From assembly GCF_002632725.1 (NCBI RefSeq), contig NZ_NJAI01000003.1, positions 186,001 through 250,000 of the forward strand: DNA of 64,000 bases. Direction: 5' to 3'. Origin of the DNA: Xenorhabdus hominickii. GTDB taxonomy: Bacteria; Pseudomonadota; Gammaproteobacteria; Enterobacterales; Enterobacteriaceae. This document shows, in pieces, positions 30,915 to 42,230 of this stretch (within the stretch, counting starts at the first letter, position 1; each line of letters begins with the position of its first letter). The translations under genes and the position numbers were made by a program. The notes beneath the pieces were generated by a model. The model saw nothing but the letters and a program-made list of their open reading frames with translations. It made no database searches and had not been told where the DNA came from.

Positions 30915-31365
30915 GGGTTTCCTCCAACTGAGGGTCAATTTCCAACACTTCAATATCAAAAGTGATGTTTTGTTCAGCCAGTGGATGGTTAAAATCAACC
31001 GTAATGGAACCTTCAGCAACTTCTTTAACCAGCCCCGGCATTTCACTGCCGTTCATGGCGGTAAATAACATAATGGTTCCCACTTCAGGGGTTCCGGCAT
31101 CGGCAAAATCACGCGGGGTAAAGTATTGCACCAAGTCAGGGTTGTGTTTACCAAAAATGGTTTCACCCGCCAACGTGAATTGGTGTTTATCACCCAGTTT
31201 TAAGCCAAGAAGCTGTTGTTCCAGTGGTACGGAGAGGCTGCCATCACCCAAACGGAATAATGCAGGCTTGCCTTGACTGTAAGTTGAATCTGCCGTTGAA
31301 CCATCATCCAGCTTTAACGTGAAGTGTAATAAAACCGCACTGTGCGCTTGCACCTGCATTGACAT
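30895..31365 (-). CDS. fkpB: FKBP-type peptidyl-prolyl isomerase FkpB (SlpA)
   Basis: 156 residues from the ATG at 31365 ([15 protein letters not shown]); a TTG three codons earlier has its AAGG too close to act. SlyD-like FKBP with the inserted flap: [31 protein letters not shown] and the C-terminal [23 protein letters not shown]. It is a cytoplasmic prolyl isomerase/chaperone. Lies between lspA and ispH, as in E. coli. Confidence 0.95.
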   Translation of the reverse strand: MSMQVQAHSAVLLHFTLKLDDGSTADSTYSQGKPALFRLGDGSLSVPLEQQLLGLKLGDKHQFTLAGETIFGKHNPDLVQYFTPRDFADAGTPEVGTIMLFTAMNGSEMPGLVKEVAEGSITVDFNHPLAEQNITFDIEVLEIDPQLEETHANIAG

Positions 31366-31400
31366 ATCGCTCAAACCTTTTAATCAAAAACGATTGCAAG

Positions 31401-31450
31401 TATACCCTCTATCTTTCAAATTGGCTCTCGACTTGAAATCTATCGGGCAT
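31401..31450. repeat. Dispersed palindromic repeat, short copy B
   Basis: 50-bp inverted repeat starting TATACCCTCTATCTTTCAAA and ending GACTTGAAATCTATCGGGCA. It matches the two ends of the long copies without their interior, in the gap between fkpB and lspA. Confidence 0.75.
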
Positions 31451-31454
31451 AGAT

Positions 31455-31482
31455 AAAATTAGTAGCCCCAGTTGGGGCTACT
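31455..31482 (-). terminator. Hairpin downstream of lspA
   Basis: Stem AGTAGCCCCA/TGGGGCTACT with a very short loop lies 20 nt after the lspA stop on the minus strand, followed by TAATTTTA. It probably ends the ribF-ileS-lspA transcript partially or wholly. Confidence 0.65.
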
Positions 31483-31502
31483 TCTTATTTTTCTTTTAAT
31501 GG

Positions 31503-32009
31503 CTATGCCTTCGGTACAGCTTTCTTGTCATCTTGGCTGATAAAACTCTCTATGATGATGAGAGCTGCTCCGATGCAGATGGCTGAATCTGCAATATTAA
31601 AGGTGGGCCAATGCCATTCACCGACATAAAAATCGATGAAATCAACAACAAAGCCATGCACCAGCCGATCAAACAGATTCCCCAATGCCCCACCGATGAC
31701 CAAAGCATAAGCGATATTACTCAGTTTCTGCTTAGCACTGGAGCGATACATCATCACCATCAAAACGACTGAGATAACAATGGCGATCAGCGCAAAGAAC
31801 CAACGTTGCCAGCCGCCTTTATCCGCCAGAAAACTGAATGCTGCTCCCAGATTCTGGGCATACATCAGATTGAATGAAGGTATCAAGGGTATCGGGTTGT
31901 ACAGCGCTAAATGCTGCAATACTAAGTGTTTACTTCCCAAGTCCAGTATCAATATCACTACAACCAGCCAAAGCCAGCGAAGACCAGTGGAACAAATGGG
32001 CTTATTCAT
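31503..32009 (-). CDS. lspA: Prolipoprotein signal peptidase (signal peptidase II)
   Basis: 168 residues with four membrane helices. The two catalytic Asp are visible in [14 protein letters not shown] and [14 protein letters not shown]. It removes signal peptides from diacylglyceryl-modified lipoproteins in the inner membrane. Its ATG overlaps the ileS stop (ATGA), so translation is coupled. Confidence 0.96.
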   Translation of the reverse strand: MNKPICSTGLRWLWLVVVILILDLGSKHLVLQHLALYNPIPLIPSFNLMYAQNLGAAFSFLADKGGWQRWFFALIAIVISVVLMVMMYRSSAKQKLSNIAYALVIGGALGNLFDRLVHGFVVDFIDFYVGEWHWPTFNIADSAICIGAALIIIESFISQDDKKAVPKA

Positions 32010-34822
32010 CAGGCAAATTTACGCTCTTCACCGTTACCGGCAACGTTAGTCACACAGCGGCCACAAAGTTCAGCATGTTCCGCCACCAGACCCACATCTT
32101 TAGCATAGTGCCAGCAGCGTGGGCATTTTTCTCCGTCCGCTTTGCGGAAGGCCACTTTTAGACCTGCAATCTCGCTTTGTTGTGCACCTTCATTGGCGGC
32201 TGCATAGTCTGCAATTTCAACCTGAGAAGTCAGCAGCACAAAACGCAATTCGTCAGAAAGTTGGTTGAGTTTTTCTGCCAGTGTTTCATCTGCATAAAGC
32301 GTTACAGCGGCTTCCAGTGAACTGCGGATATGTTTATCAGCACGTGCCTGTTCCAGAACTTTATTCACTTCGCCACGAACTTCCAGCAGTTCAGCCCAGA
32401 ATGTGTCGTTCATGTCTTCGCCATCAGACAGACCAAACAGCCCTTCATACCACTCTTCGGTAAAGACATATTGAGCACGTTTGCCCGGCAGTTCATTCCA
32501 AATTTCATCAGCAGTGAATGACAGGATTGGTGCCATCCAGCGAACCAGCGCTTCTGCGATATGGAACAAAGCAGTCTGGCAACTACGGCGTGCAAGGCTG
32601 TCACTTTTCGCGGTGTATTGGCGATCTTTGATGATATCCAGATAGAACGAGCCCATTTCCACGGAGCAGAACTGCATCAAACGCTGAACGACGGAATGGA
32701 AATCATATTCGTCATAGTATTTAAGGATATCTGCCTGAGCTGCCTGAGCGCGGCCTACTGCCCAACGATCCAGTACAGCCATGTCTTCAGCTTTCACCAT
32801 ATGTTGTTCTGGATCGAAACCGTTCAGGTTTGCCAACAGGAAGCGAGCGGTATTACGGATACGACGATACGCATCAGCAGAACGCTTTAAAATCTCGTCA
32901 GAAACTGCGATTTCACCTGAATAATCCGTTGATGCAACCCACAAACGCAGGATATCCGCACCCAGTTTATTCATCACATCTTGCGGGCTGACAGTGTTAC
33001 CGATGGATTTGGACATTTTACGTCCCTGCTCATCAACGGTAAATCCGTGAGTCAGAACCTGACGGTAAGGGGCCTTGCCTTTGATTGCGGTTGACAGCAT
33101 CAGTGAAGACATAAACCAGCCACGGTGTTGGTCAGAACCTTCCAGATAGATGTCGGCTGAATTACCGTGAAATTCTGGGCGCGCATCCACAACTGAAGAG
33201 TGAGTGCTTCCTGAATCAAACCAGACATCCAGCGTATCCGGTGCCTTAACGTAATCAGCGGCTTCAGCTCCCAGCAGTTCGGCTGTGTCCAAATCCCACC
33301 ATGCCTGAATACCATCGACTTCGACACGCTTCGCAACTTCTTCGATCAATTCGACAGTGCGTGGATGTGGCTCTTGTGTCTCTTTATGAATAAACAGAGA
33401 CATCGGAACACCCCATGTGCGCTGGCGGGAAATACACCAGTCCGGGCGGTTTTCTACCATTGATTCGATGCGAGCCTGTCCCCAACCTGGGATCCACTGA
33501 ACATCTTTGATCTCTTTCAATGATTGTTCACGCAGGCCGTTCTGATCCATGCTGATAAACCATTGAGGTGTTGCACGGAAGATGATCGGTTTTTTGTGAC
33601 GCCAGCAGCAAGGGTAACTATGTTGGATTTTTTTCAGGCTCAGCAGTGCGCCTTTTTCCTGCAACAGCTCAACAATGATATCGTTCGCCTTGAAGACAAA
33701 CTGACCATCCAGTGAAGGATAGGTGCCGGAGATATAGCAACCGTTCGGGCCTACAGGATTCGCGATTTCAAGGCCATATTTCAGGCTGATGGAGTAATCG
33801 TCCGGGCCATGACCACCTGCGGTATGTACTGCACCTGTACCTGCATCGAGGGTAACGTGGTCACCCAGAACAGCAGGAACGTCATAACCCATGAATGGAT
33901 GATTGAAACGCATTAATTCCAAATCTGCGCCAGTGCAATCGCTCACGACCTCCCATGAAGTGATGCCTGCGCGTTGCATGACGGATTCAACCAATTCCGC
34001 TGCCAGAATCAGACACTTATCTTCAACTTTAACTAACTGATACGTAATTTCCGCATTCAGTGAAATAGCGCGGTTAGCAGGTAATGTCCACGGTGTGGTT
34101 GTCCAGATAACCAGAGAAACGGGTAGGCTCAGATGCCGTACATCAAATTTAGCGTACACGGCATCAGCATCAACGGCGGTAAAACGCACGTCAATGGAAG
34201 GGGACGTTTTGTCGTAGTATTCCACTTCTGCTTCGGCAAGGGAGGAACCACAATCTGTACACCAATGAACAGGTTTCACACCTTTCAGCAAATGACCATT
34301 GTCGATAATGCGGCCTAGTGCCCGAATGATGTCGGCTTCAGTTTTGAAGTCCATCGTCAGGTAAGGTTTATCCCAGTCACCCAGTACACCCAGACGCTGG
34401 AAACCCGCTTTCTGTGTTTCGACCTGAGTCATGGCATATTTGCGGCACTCAGCACGGAATTCAGCGGCGGAAAATTTTTCCCCCGGCTTACCGATAATTT
34501 GCTCAACCTTGAGCTCAATTGGCAAACCGTGGCAGTCCCAACCCGGAATATAAGGCGAATCGTAGCCTGATAATCCTTTGGACTTAATAACAATGTCTTT
34601 GAGAATTTTATTAACTGAGTGACCAATATGAATATCGCCGTTTGCATAAGGAGGGCCATCATGCAAAATAAACGTTTTCTTGCCAGATTTTGCTTTTCTA
34701 ATTGCCTGATACAAACCTTCCTTGTACCAACGTTTCAACATATCTGGTTCGCGCTTGGCTAAATCCCCGCGCATGGGGAACCCTGTTTCCGGTAAATTCA
34801 GGGTGTCTTTGTAGTCACTCAT
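32009..34822 (-). CDS. ileS: Isoleucyl-tRNA synthetase
   Basis: 937 residues, one fewer than E. coli. Class I signatures: HIGH in [17 protein letters not shown] and KMSKS in [11 protein letters not shown]. The editing CP1 domain ([29 protein letters not shown]) is intact. The C-terminal zinc site (CPRCWH...CGRCV) is present. It lies in the conserved ribF-ileS-lspA-fkpB-ispH cluster. Confidence 0.98.
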   Translation of the reverse strand: MSDYKDTLNLPETGFPMRGDLAKREPDMLKRWYKEGLYQAIRKAKSGKKTFILHDGPPYANGDIHIGHSVNKILKDIVIKSKGLSGYDSPYIPGWDCHGLPIELKVEQIIGKPGEKFSAAEFRAECRKYAMTQVETQKAGFQRLGVLGDWDKPYLTMDFKTEADIIRALGRIIDNGHLLKGVKPVHWCTDCGSSLAEAEVEYYDKTSPSIDVRFTAVDADAVYAKFDVRHLSLPVSLVIWTTTPWTLPANRAISLNAEITYQLVKVEDKCLILAAELVESVMQRAGITSWEVVSDCTGADLELMRFNHPFMGYDVPAVLGDHVTLDAGTGAVHTAGGHGPDDYSISLKYGLEIANPVGPNGCYISGTYPSLDGQFVFKANDIIVELLQEKGALLSLKKIQHSYPCCWRHKKPIIFRATPQWFISMDQNGLREQSLKEIKDVQWIPGWGQARIESMVENRPDWCISRQRTWGVPMSLFIHKETQEPHPRTVELIEEVAKRVEVDGIQAWWDLDTAELLGAEAADYVKAPDTLDVWFDSGSTHSSVVDARPEFHGNSADIYLEGSDQHRGWFMSSLMLSTAIKGKAPYRQVLTHGFTVDEQGRKMSKSIGNTVSPQDVMNKLGADILRLWVASTDYSGEIAVSDEILKRSADAYRRIRNTARFLLANLNGFDPEQHMVKAEDMAVLDRWAVGRAQAAQADILKYYDEYDFHSVVQRLMQFCSVEMGSFYLDIIKDRQYTAKSDSLARRSCQTALFHIAEALVRWMAPILSFTADEIWNELPGKRAQYVFTEEWYEGLFGLSDGEDMNDTFWAELLEVRGEVNKVLEQARADKHIRSSLEAAVTLYADETLAEKLNQLSDELRFVLLTSQVEIADYAAANEGAQQSEIAGLKVAFRKADGEKCPRCWHYAKDVGLVAEHAELCGRCVTNVAGNGEERKFA

Positions 34823-34849
34823 TATAGATTCTCAGTTCCAATTTTCCGC

Positions 34850-34893
34850 TATACCCTAATATTTCAAGCTTCAGTGTGAAATTTATCGGGTAT
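34850..34893. repeat. Dispersed palindromic repeat, short copy C
   Basis: 44 bp from TATACCCTAATATTTCAAGC to GTGAAATTTATCGGGTAT, complementary ends, between ribF and ileS. Its last base is part of the ribF stop codon, so insertion or divergence has come right up to the coding sequence. Confidence 0.75.
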
Positions 34894-35837
34894 CAGATAC
34901 ATGACTCGGATTGCTGCAAAAGATATTCTTTTGCTGCAACCACATCATTTGCGATTTGCTGTTTAAGCGCATCAAGTGAAGCAAATCGCTGCTCATCACG
35001 CAATTTTTTGCGTAATACTACATTGATATGACGCCCATATAGATCCATTTGGGTATCAATCAAATGCACTTCAAGTTGCTGGCCCTGACCAGAAACGGTG
35101 GGGCGACTGCCTATATTTGCAACACCCGGTAAGGGCGTATTGCCTAATCCGTGGACTTCAACAGCATAGACGCCCTTAACAGGCGCAACCAAGCGTTTTA
35201 ACGGCAGGTTGGCTGTGGGAAACCCAATGGTGCGTCCCAATTGGTTACCGTAAACCACTCTACCGCTTATGCTGTAAGGGTGCCCCAGTAATGTTTCGGC
35301 CAGAGCCAGATCATCATTTTGCAATGCCTGACGAATAGCTGTACTGCTGATCCGAAGGCCGCTATCACAAAAACTGTCTGTGTTGGCGACATCAAAATTG
35401 TATTGTTTACCTGCTTGCTGCAAATAGTGGAAATCGCCAAGGCGATTTTTGCCAAAGCGAAAATCATCGCCTATTGCCAGAAACTTAACACCCAGTTTTT
35501 CAACGAGCAACCGTGAAACAAAGGCTTCAGGTGAATTAGCGGCAAAATACTGGTTAAATTTCGCACATAATAAATAATCAACACCATTTTGGGCTAGATA
35601 TTTTATTTTATCTCTTAGCCGTGTCAGGCGAGCTGGCGCTTTATCTGCAACAAAAACTTCCAATGGCTGCGGTTCAAAAATCATGACCACCGTCGGTAAT
35701 CCGAGACGCAGCCCTTCTTGTTTCAAGTGTTTTAATAAAGCTTGATGCCCGCGATGGACACCATCAAAATTACCAATCGTCAGCACGCAACCATGGTGAC
35801 GCGCCCGGATATTGTGTATACCGCGAATTAGCTCCAT
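34893..35837 (-). CDS. ribF: Bifunctional riboflavin kinase / FAD synthetase
   Basis: 314 residues, close to the 313 of E. coli. The N-terminal FMN adenylyltransferase domain has the nucleotidyltransferase motif IGNFDGVHRGHQ (about residues 21-32). The C-terminal riboflavin kinase domain holds GNQLGRTIGFPTANL. It makes FMN and FAD from riboflavin. First gene of the ribF-ileS-lspA group. Confidence 0.97.
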   Translation of the reverse strand: MELIRGIHNIRARHHGCVLTIGNFDGVHRGHQALLKHLKQEGLRLGLPTVVMIFEPQPLEVFVADKAPARLTRLRDKIKYLAQNGVDYLLCAKFNQYFAANSPEAFVSRLLVEKLGVKFLAIGDDFRFGKNRLGDFHYLQQAGKQYNFDVANTDSFCDSGLRISSTAIRQALQNDDLALAETLLGHPYSISGRVVYGNQLGRTIGFPTANLPLKRLVAPVKGVYAVEVHGLGNTPLPGVANIGSRPTVSGQGQQLEVHLIDTQMDLYGRHINVVLRKKLRDEQRFASLDALKQQIANDVVAAKEYLLQQSESCI

Positions 35838-36185
35838 AGCTGGCTCAATACCGTGGAAATTGCCGGATTATACCTTGTACAAGGCTCAAGGTTAACCCAC
35901 GATCACAAAGGGTTTAAATTAATAACCTGATTCATACAATAAAAATAGGCCAGACGCCCGAAAAATATTTAATTTATTGCATTTCTCTGCGATTCATTCA
36001 GTTTTTTATTGCTAAAGACTGTATTCCCTCTCAGTAAGCTGATAAAATCCTGCCCCATCACAACGTAACCAGCGTCGCAGTACAACGACGCTTATTTGCA
36101 CAAATCCATTGACAAAAGAAGGCTGAACAGGCATATTCCTCGGCCTTTGAATTGTCCTCGATAGAATATATTTGGGAGTTGGACC
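35838..36185 (+). promoter_or_regulatory. rpsT upstream region and leader
   Basis: 348 bases between divergent ribF and rpsT. A TAAAAT at 36043-36048 with a weak TGTATT 17 bp upstream could be a promoter. The last 50 nt (CCTTTGAATTGTCC... TTTGGGAGTTGGACC) closely resemble the E. coli rpsT leader, consistent with translational autoregulation by S20. Confidence 0.55.
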
Positions 36186-36446
36186 TTGGCTAATATCAAA
36201 TCAGCTAAGAAACGCGCCGTACAGTCTGAGAAACGCCGTCAGCACAACGCAAGCCGTCGTTCTATGGTGCGTACTTTTATCAAGAAAGTATACGCGGCTA
36301 TCGCTGCTGGCGATAAAGAAGCTGCACAGAAAGCATTCAGTGACATGCAACCAATTGTTGATCGTCAAGCCTGTAAGGGTCTGATCCACAAAAATAAAGT
36401 AGCACGTCATAAGTCTGCTCTGTCAGCACAAATCAAAGCAATGTAA
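36186..36446 (+). CDS. rpsT: 30S ribosomal protein S20
   Basis: 86 residues, basic, starting [17 protein letters not shown] after the initiator. The start codon is TTG, as in E. coli rpsT, where the weak UUG start takes part in autoregulation; GGGAG lies 9 nt upstream. S20 binds 16S rRNA early in 30S assembly. Confidence 0.97.
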   Translation: MANIKSAKKRAVQSEKRRQHNASRRSMVRTFIKKVYAAIAAGDKEAAQKAFSDMQPIVDRQACKGLIHKNKVARHKSALSAQIKAM

Positions 36447-36467
36447 TTATTGTTTTGATTATGTTAA

Positions 36468-36496
36468 AAAAACCGGCCTTCTAGCCGGTTTTTTTG
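36468..36496 (+). terminator. Terminator of rpsT
   Basis: Stem AACCGGC/GCCGGTT with a 6-nt loop, followed by T5, 20 nt after the stop. A run of A precedes the stem, so it may also work for nhaR on the minus strand. Confidence 0.9.
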
Positions 36497-36559
36497 TATC
36501 TGTTGTTATATCTATATTGTTATATCATACAGTTAGAACATCTGGTTATAACTGTCGAT

Positions 36560-37486
36560 TTAATATAATTTTTTAGGGCTGCTTTTGGGTGGTGCGCTGA
36601 ATAAAGCAGAAAAGTCCTTGTTGCACACTCGTTGAACAGCAGGGTGCTGGATCATGCGTTCCGCAAAAATGACGTAATACTCTTCTTGTACGGCATCCAG
36701 TCGGCCTATCTCAACAATATCACTATCAGCAAAAGTATCGTTGGCATAAAATGAAGGCGCAATGAAAATAGCATTATGATACAGGCCAAATGCTTTCATC
36801 AGTGCGGCATCATCGAATTCGCCCAGCACTTCAACCTGAAGATTTTTATTGCGTATCCATGTCAGGAGTTTCCTGCCTAGCATAGAGCGGCGCCCCGGGA
36901 TCAATAAACGGCGTTCTTCCAAACATTCTGGAAACGGTTTTTCCGGGATCGGTTGACGGCAATAAAAACTGATATTGCACTCACCCAATTTCACGGAGAA
37001 CAAACCTTCTTGTTGAGAAGAATCTACTGGACAATCTGACAGGATCATATCCAGCTTATGCTGGCTGAGTTGCTCAAGCAGCATTTCATGAGTTGATTCG
37101 AAACAGCGTAAATGGATTTTCTCATGTTCTACAACAGTGGTTTCGAGTACTTTGCTGACTAAACGTTTGGAAAGAGCATCCGCGACGCCCACATCAAACA
37201 GTAGGTTTGATTCTCGGCTGTAGGTAACGATATCCAGCATTTCCTGACTGAGCGTAAACATTTTATCTGCATAACGGAAAATCAATTGCCCCAGTTCAGA
37301 CGGTACCAAGCCTCTTCCCTGACGTTTGAACAATTTTCCACCCAATCGTTCTTCTAATGCTTTAATCTGCCCTGTAATGGTTTGTGGCGTCAAATAGAGT
37401 GCTTCTGCTGCACCCACAACAGAACCTTCCTTGCAAACATGCCAAAAATAATAAAGGTGGTTAAAATTTAAATGTGAAACCTGCAT
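36560..37486 (-). CDS. nhaR: Transcriptional activator of nhaA, LysR family
   Basis: 308 residues with a LysR HTH ([20 protein letters not shown], then [20 protein letters not shown]). NhaR activates nhaA in response to Na+ and also osmC in E. coli. The sequence and its position 247 bp downstream of nhaA, on the same strand, match the E. coli nhaAR operon. The gap contains a dispersed repeat. Confidence 0.95.
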   Translation of the reverse strand: MQVSHLNFNHLYYFWHVCKEGSVVGAAEALYLTPQTITGQIKALEERLGGKLFKRQGRGLVPSELGQLIFRYADKMFTLSQEMLDIVTYSRESNLLFDVGVADALSKRLVSKVLETTVVEHEKIHLRCFESTHEMLLEQLSQHKLDMILSDCPVDSSQQEGLFSVKLGECNISFYCRQPIPEKPFPECLEERRLLIPGRRSMLGRKLLTWIRNKNLQVEVLGEFDDAALMKAFGLYHNAIFIAPSFYANDTFADSDIVEIGRLDAVQEEYYVIFAERMIQHPAVQRVCNKDFSALFSAPPKSSPKKLY

Positions 37487-37515
37487 ATATTGATCCTTAT
37501 GTATGCCTTATATCT

Positions 37516-37557
37516 GTATACCTTTCATCTATCGCTCTTGAAGCCTGTCGGGTATAT
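37516..37557. repeat. Dispersed palindromic repeat, short copy D
   Basis: 42 bp from GTATACCTTTCATCTATCGC to AAGCCTGTCGGGTATAT; ends match the other copies, interior absent. Lies between nhaA and nhaR. Confidence 0.65.
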
Positions 37558-37733
37558 AACAGTCGGCCATACATTTTGTTTCGCCAAATTGTGGCGTAAT
37601 CCTATTTTTCTATTGAGATGAAATATTATGGCAAAGTAGGTAAAAAATACTGTAGCGTAATATTAATAGGTTGAATTAATTCGGAAATTGTTTATAAATT
37701 TGTGCTTAAATTAATCTATTCACTTGCATTTTT

Positions 37734-38903
37734 CTACGTTTTTCTCTTCGGTAATAGTATATTTAGTAATCCATAACCAACGACAGCCGCAGTTGTAGAA
37801 CCAATTAATATACCTAAACGGGAGTAAGTACTGAAAGAATCATTTAGACCTTCAAATGCCAAACCGGAAATAAAGATAGACATAGTAAAACCGATCCCAC
37901 ACAGTACGGAAACAGCGAAAATTTGCTGCATACCAATTTTTTCCGGTAATTTAGCAACACCTATTTTTACCGAAACCCAGCTAAACAAGAAAATACCTAA
38001 TGGTTTTCCAATGAATAGACTAATCGCAATGCCCACGGGTAGCATGCCTGTTAAGCCATCGAGTGTAACGCCTTGCAATGAGACACCAGCATTGGCGAAA
38101 GCAAATAATGGCAGAATTAAATACGCTACCCACGGATGTAATTCATGCTCCAGTGTTTCGGAAGGTGAATCATCTTTTTTGTCGCGCAGAGGGATCAAGA
38201 ACCCAACGATAACGCCTGCTAGTGTTGAATGAACACCAGATTTCAGAATACAAACCCACAAAACAACACCAACAACCAGATAAATGGAAGTTTTGGCTAT
38301 GCCTCTCCAGTTCATCCATGCTAAAAGCGCAATCATGGCAGCGGCGAGACCAAGTGCTCCTAAAGAAACGCTTTTGGTATAAAACAACGCAATAATAACG
38401 ATCACACCTAAGTCATCAATGATTGCCAGAGCAAGTAAAAATACTTTTAGTGCGGTGGGAACACGTTTTCCTAACAATGCCATGATCCCAAGTGCAAAGG
38501 CGATATCTGTCGCAGCAGGAATAGCCCAACCTTGTTGTGTGATGTCATCATTGCCATTAAATAGCAAATAGATCAGCGCAGGAGCGAGCATGCCTCCCAA
38601 CGCAGCAATTGCAGGGAAAATTGCTTTGTCACGGCCGGCAAGTGAGCCTTCCATCAGTTCCCGCTTCACTTCCAATCCGACAATCAGGAAAAATACTGCC
38701 ATTAAGCCATCATTTATCCATAGCAATAGTGGCTTATTGATTTCCAATGCGGCAAATTGCACTGCCACTGGAAGGTTGAGAAATTGATGATAAATACCCT
38801 GCAATGGCGTATTCGCCATAACCAGCGCAATGATGGCCGCTATGATGAGGAGAATTCCTCCTGCTGCCTCTAATTTCAAGAATTGGCGAATGATTGCAGT
38901 CAT
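37734..38903 (-). CDS. nhaA: Na+/H+ antiporter NhaA
   Basis: 389 residues, 12 membrane helices. The paired Asp of the ion-binding site lie in [19 protein letters not shown], and the unwound helix region is [12 protein letters not shown]. It exports Na+ or Li+ in exchange for protons, important at alkaline pH and high salt. Upstream of nhaR on the same strand. Confidence 0.96.
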   Translation of the reverse strand: MTAIIRQFLKLEAAGGILLIIAAIIALVMANTPLQGIYHQFLNLPVAVQFAALEINKPLLLWINDGLMAVFFLIVGLEVKRELMEGSLAGRDKAIFPAIAALGGMLAPALIYLLFNGNDDITQQGWAIPAATDIAFALGIMALLGKRVPTALKVFLLALAIIDDLGVIVIIALFYTKSVSLGALGLAAAMIALLAWMNWRGIAKTSIYLVVGVVLWVCILKSGVHSTLAGVIVGFLIPLRDKKDDSPSETLEHELHPWVAYLILPLFAFANAGVSLQGVTLDGLTGMLPVGIAISLFIGKPLGIFLFSWVSVKIGVAKLPEKIGMQQIFAVSVLCGIGFTMSIFISGLAFEGLNDSFSTYSRLGILIGSTTAAVVGYGLLNILLPKRKT

Positions 38904-39109
38904 GAATAGATAACCTATGGAAATTGATTAAGGTGTCAATGTTATGACAGTCATGGTATCGGAAAAAGTAGATTATTTGTGCCAAATAAATCGATATATA
39001 CGAACTATAACTTTATGAAAGTAACATATTTTGCAATATTGATAAATTATCTTAGATAGTAGATGATGTTTTTATCGCCTGTTATGTTAATAATTAAACA
39101 AAATATTTC

Positions 39110-39955
39110 ATGACCACTTTACTTTTCTTGTTTGTTCTCAGCGCTGCTCTGCTGCATGCTAGTTGGAATGCGTTAGTAAAGATTAGCGCTGATCGATTCT
39201 TGGGTATTTCTATTATTGTCTTTTTTGCCGGGTTGATTTCAACATCAGGATTATTTTGGGTGGGATTGCCGACACTTGCCTCGTTACCGTGGTTAGCATT
39301 ATCTGCCATTCTGCATATTGGTTATTGTCTGTTTTTGAGCCGTTCTTATAAGACGGGAGATTTAAGTCAGGTATATCCGATTGCTAGAGGATGTGCACCA
39401 CTCATCACCGCTTTATTGAGTTGGTTATTTCTGCGAGAAATGTTACCGCCCTTTGCCATACTGGGGGTTGGGTTAATTATTGTGGGGATCATTTTGATTG
39501 CGTTTCCGCAAGGGAGAAAATCTCTTCACTTGGATCGCAACACATTGATTGCTGCGATTACAACATCAGTATTTACCGCCTGTTATACCTTGTCTGATGG
39601 TGTCGGCTCCCGTGCCAGCGATAATGCTCTGACCTATATTTTGTGGTTGTTTGCTATTAATGGCTGGGTAATGGGCGCGGTTATGTATTTCAAATATTGG
39701 GATACAGTTGGAAAAAGTATTCGTCAATACTGGAAGCAGGGTTTGATGGGAGGGCTGATGCAATTATTGAGTTATGGCATTGTTATTTGGACAATGAGTC
39801 ATGCTCCTATTGTGTTGGTGGCTGCATTACGTGAAACCAGTGTGCTGTTTGCCATGTTATTGTCTGTGTTTATCTTGCGGGAACCATTTAGCAAAATGCG
39901 ATTATTGGCTTGTGTTGTGATCGTAGCGGGAGTGATTGGAACAAAATTGGGGTAA
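39110..39955 (+). CDS. EamA-family (DMT) transporter
   Basis: 281 residues with ten predicted membrane helices in two EamA repeats; the first begins FLFVLSAALLHASWNALVKI and the second is around residue 145 (LIAAITTSVFTACYTLSDGVGSRA). Related proteins are sometimes named phosphonate-utilisation associated membrane proteins, but no phosphonate genes are nearby. Likely a small-molecule exporter in the inner membrane; substrate unknown. Confidence 0.8.
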   Translation: MTTLLFLFVLSAALLHASWNALVKISADRFLGISIIVFFAGLISTSGLFWVGLPTLASLPWLALSAILHIGYCLFLSRSYKTGDLSQVYPIARGCAPLITALLSWLFLREMLPPFAILGVGLIIVGIILIAFPQGRKSLHLDRNTLIAAITTSVFTACYTLSDGVGSRASDNALTYILWLFAINGWVMGAVMYFKYWDTVGKSIRQYWKQGLMGGLMQLLSYGIVIWTMSHAPIVLVAALRETSVLFAMLLSVFILREPFSKMRLLACVVIVAGVIGTKLG

Positions 39956-39968
39956 CGAGTTTATCTCG

Positions 39969-40709
39969 TTACGGATGAGTTATCTTAACCTGACCATCAG
40001 GAAATATCATTCCTATACACAACACCTTTTTTTGGCTGAGGGTCACAGCATGATAGTTAGCCTGCCTCATTGGTGATGGAGGGGGGTTCAAATTCTCATG
40101 TTGATATACTGATGTTGATTTACCTACCAGATGCCATCTCAGCATTTTAACTTTCCATCTAGTGTTATATTCTTTAGATGAGCACGCTATATTAGCCCAA
40201 GGGTCACATACCCAAGCGTTATCAGGTAAGGCACCATATACTTTATTTAATTCGGGCAAGTCCTGAGCTTTTTCAGGAAGCATGACAACAACGAGCCCAT
40301 GATCATAAGGGTCATTAAATGTGATAATAAATATATAGATAGGCATTTTTGCATTATTTACATTCCGTTTTCCGCTTGTCATAAACCAATTTAAAATATT
40401 ATTAGCATGATGATTGAGTAAATAGCCAAATACTGCCGCTGATAATTCGCCACAGTTTCCAATTAATACTTTGCCAGCATCTGATTCAGATACGACATAT
40501 TTATATTTATCAATGATATTCCTTATTCCCCGACAAGTATTTACAAATTCATTATGTATATTTTCCTTTTCTCTGATACGTTGAGGGGTATACATTACTC
40601 TCTTATTTTCAGGCAGTCTTTCAATGTTAATATAAGTTTTATTTGTTGTTTTTGCTTGAAAAATATGCCGTGCATGCTTAATCGCATCGTTTAGAATATT
40701 TTCAATCAT
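39969..40709 (-). CDS. Hypothetical protein with a candidate Cys-His-Asp hydrolase triad
   Basis: 246 residues, no signal peptide, no membrane helix; not a family I recognise with certainty. Three spaced motifs look like a papain-like or transglutaminase-like active site: Cys86 in IGNCGELSAAVFGYLL (helix after Cys), His137 in DHGLVVVM (start of a strand) and Asp169 in WVCDPWAN. This order and these contexts recall type III effector proteases/deamidases and the deamidase domain of Pasteurella multocida toxin. The gene is AT-rich with no operon partner, between the EamA gene and dnaJ, consistent with horizontal gain. Function is inferred. Confidence 0.6.
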   Translation of the reverse strand: MIENILNDAIKHARHIFQAKTTNKTYINIERLPENKRVMYTPQRIREKENIHNEFVNTCRGIRNIIDKYKYVVSESDAGKVLIGNCGELSAAVFGYLLNHHANNILNWFMTSGKRNVNNAKMPIYIFIITFNDPYDHGLVVVMLPEKAQDLPELNKVYGALPDNAWVCDPWANIACSSKEYNTRWKVKMLRWHLVGKSTSVYQHENLNPPPSPMRQANYHAVTLSQKKVLCIGMIFPDGQVKITHP

Positions 40710-40924
40710 AATCTGCCCCTGTTATCGCTTAGAATTTTATCTGGAATAGACTTGTATAATTAAATTCAACAATTTTATTACTGTTATTGGGCTTGTTTAT
40801 ATAGATAGGATGTTATTTTTAAGGCGTCCAGCAGTGATACTTTCTGCTTTTTTTAAGGAAGTTTCAAGGTTAATCAGATGATAACGTTGCTTTAAACGGC
40901 AGAAAATAGAGAGGGAATCAATGA

Positions 40925-40973
40925 ATAAAAAAAGAACCCCCTGATAATCAATAAATTAAATAATAATCAGGAG
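40925..40973 (-). terminator. Terminator of dnaKJ
   Basis: On the minus strand CCTCCTGAT pairs with ATCAGGGGG around an AT-rich loop and is followed by TTCTTTTTTT, about 33 nt after the dnaJ stop. Confidence 0.8.
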
Positions 40974-41006
40974 GCGCTATTATCGAGATCTTACAAAAGC
41001 ATGAAA

Positions 41007-42134
41007 TTACTTAGTCAGATCATCAAAAAACTTCTTCACACCATCAAGGAAGCTCTTAGAGCGAGGGCTATTGGTTTCACCGCCTTTCCCGCCAAAAGAC
41101 TCACCTAATTGACGCATCAGCTCTTTTTGCTCTTCATTCAATTTAACCGGTGTTTCTACAACAACACGGCACAGTAAGTCGCCCTGAACGCCGCCACGGA
41201 CGGATTTAACACCTTTGCCTTTCATGCGGAACAGTTTAGCAGTTTGTGTTTCAGCAGGAATTTTCAGACTGACGCGGCCATCAAGGGTAGGGACTTCAAT
41301 TTCGCCGCCCAATGCCGCAGTTGCGAAGTTGATTGGCACTTCACAATAGAGGTTGCTGCCGTCGCGTTCGAAGATATGGTGAGCCTTGACTTGAACCTGT
41401 ACGTACAAATCACCTGCTGGTGCTCCATGTTCACCTGCTTCACCTTCACCACTTAAGCGAATGCGGTCGCCAGTATCAACACCTGCTGGAATTTTGACAG
41501 ACAGCGTTTTGTATTTTTCAACACGGCCATGTCCATGACATTTACCGCAAGGTTCTTTGATGATTTTTCCGCGACCATGACAATGAGGACAAGGCTGTTG
41601 AACCGCGAAGAAACCTTGGCGCATTTGTACTTGCCCGGCACCGTGACAGGTTGAACATGTTTCTGGGCTGGTCCCCGATTTTGCTCCGCTGCCATGGCAG
41701 CTATCGCAAGATTCCAATGTCGGAATGCGGATCTCTTTGGTCACACCACGGACAGCTTCTTCCAGTGTTAAATCCATGCTGTAACGCAGATCTGAGCCAC
41801 GGCTAGCGCGTTGCTGACGGCGGCCACCACCGAAAATATCTCCGAAAACGTCACCAAAGATATCGCTAAAGTCAGCTCCGCCACCGGCACCACCACCCAT
41901 ACCACCTTGTTCGAAGGCTGCGTGACCATATTGATCATAAGCGGCGCGTTTCTGTGAGTCTGTCAGGATCTCATACGCTTCTTTAATTTCTTTGAATTTA
42001 CTTTCTGATTCTTTATCACCCTGATTACGGTCAGGATGATGTTTCATTGCCAGTCGTTTATAGGCCTTCTTTATCTCTTTTTCATCTGTGGTTTTGGATA
42101 CACCCAGAACTTCGTAGTAATCTTTTTTTGCCAT
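41007..42134 (-). CDS. dnaJ: Chaperone DnaJ (Hsp40)
   Basis: 375 residues from the ATG at 42134 ([11 protein letters not shown]). Domains in order: J domain with HPD (HHPDRNQ), Gly/Phe-rich linker ([19 protein letters not shown]), four CxxCxGxG zinc repeats ([32 protein letters not shown]), and the C-terminal substrate-binding domains. It delivers substrates to DnaK and stimulates its ATPase. Cotranscribed with dnaK across a gap of 228 bp with unusual hairpins. Confidence 0.98.
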   Translation of the reverse strand: MAKKDYYEVLGVSKTTDEKEIKKAYKRLAMKHHPDRNQGDKESESKFKEIKEAYEILTDSQKRAAYDQYGHAAFEQGGMGGGAGGGADFSDIFGDVFGDIFGGGRRQQRASRGSDLRYSMDLTLEEAVRGVTKEIRIPTLESCDSCHGSGAKSGTSPETCSTCHGAGQVQMRQGFFAVQQPCPHCHGRGKIIKEPCGKCHGHGRVEKYKTLSVKIPAGVDTGDRIRLSGEGEAGEHGAPAGDLYVQVQVKAHHIFERDGSNLYCEVPINFATAALGGEIEVPTLDGRVSLKIPAETQTAKLFRMKGKGVKSVRGGVQGDLLCRVVVETPVKLNEEQKELMRQLGESFGGKGGETNSPRSKSFLDGVKKFFDDLTK

Positions 42135-42160
42135 TGTATTTTTTACCCTTAATACGCACA

Positions 42161-42220
42161 CACGGGCGTAGAGTTACCTCAACGCCCGTGCAATTAACAA
42201 GTAACAGGGCGCCCTGTTAC
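42161..42220. other. Two strong hairpins in the dnaK-dnaJ gap
   Basis: CACGGGCGT/ACGCCCGTG forms a 9-bp stem at 42161-42190, followed by a perfect 20-bp palindrome GTAACAGGGCGCCCTGTTAC at 42201-42220. Neither has a U-tract on the minus strand, so they are more likely mRNA processing or stabilising structures than terminators (inference). Confidence 0.6.
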
Positions 42221-42230
42221 TTTGCCCGCT

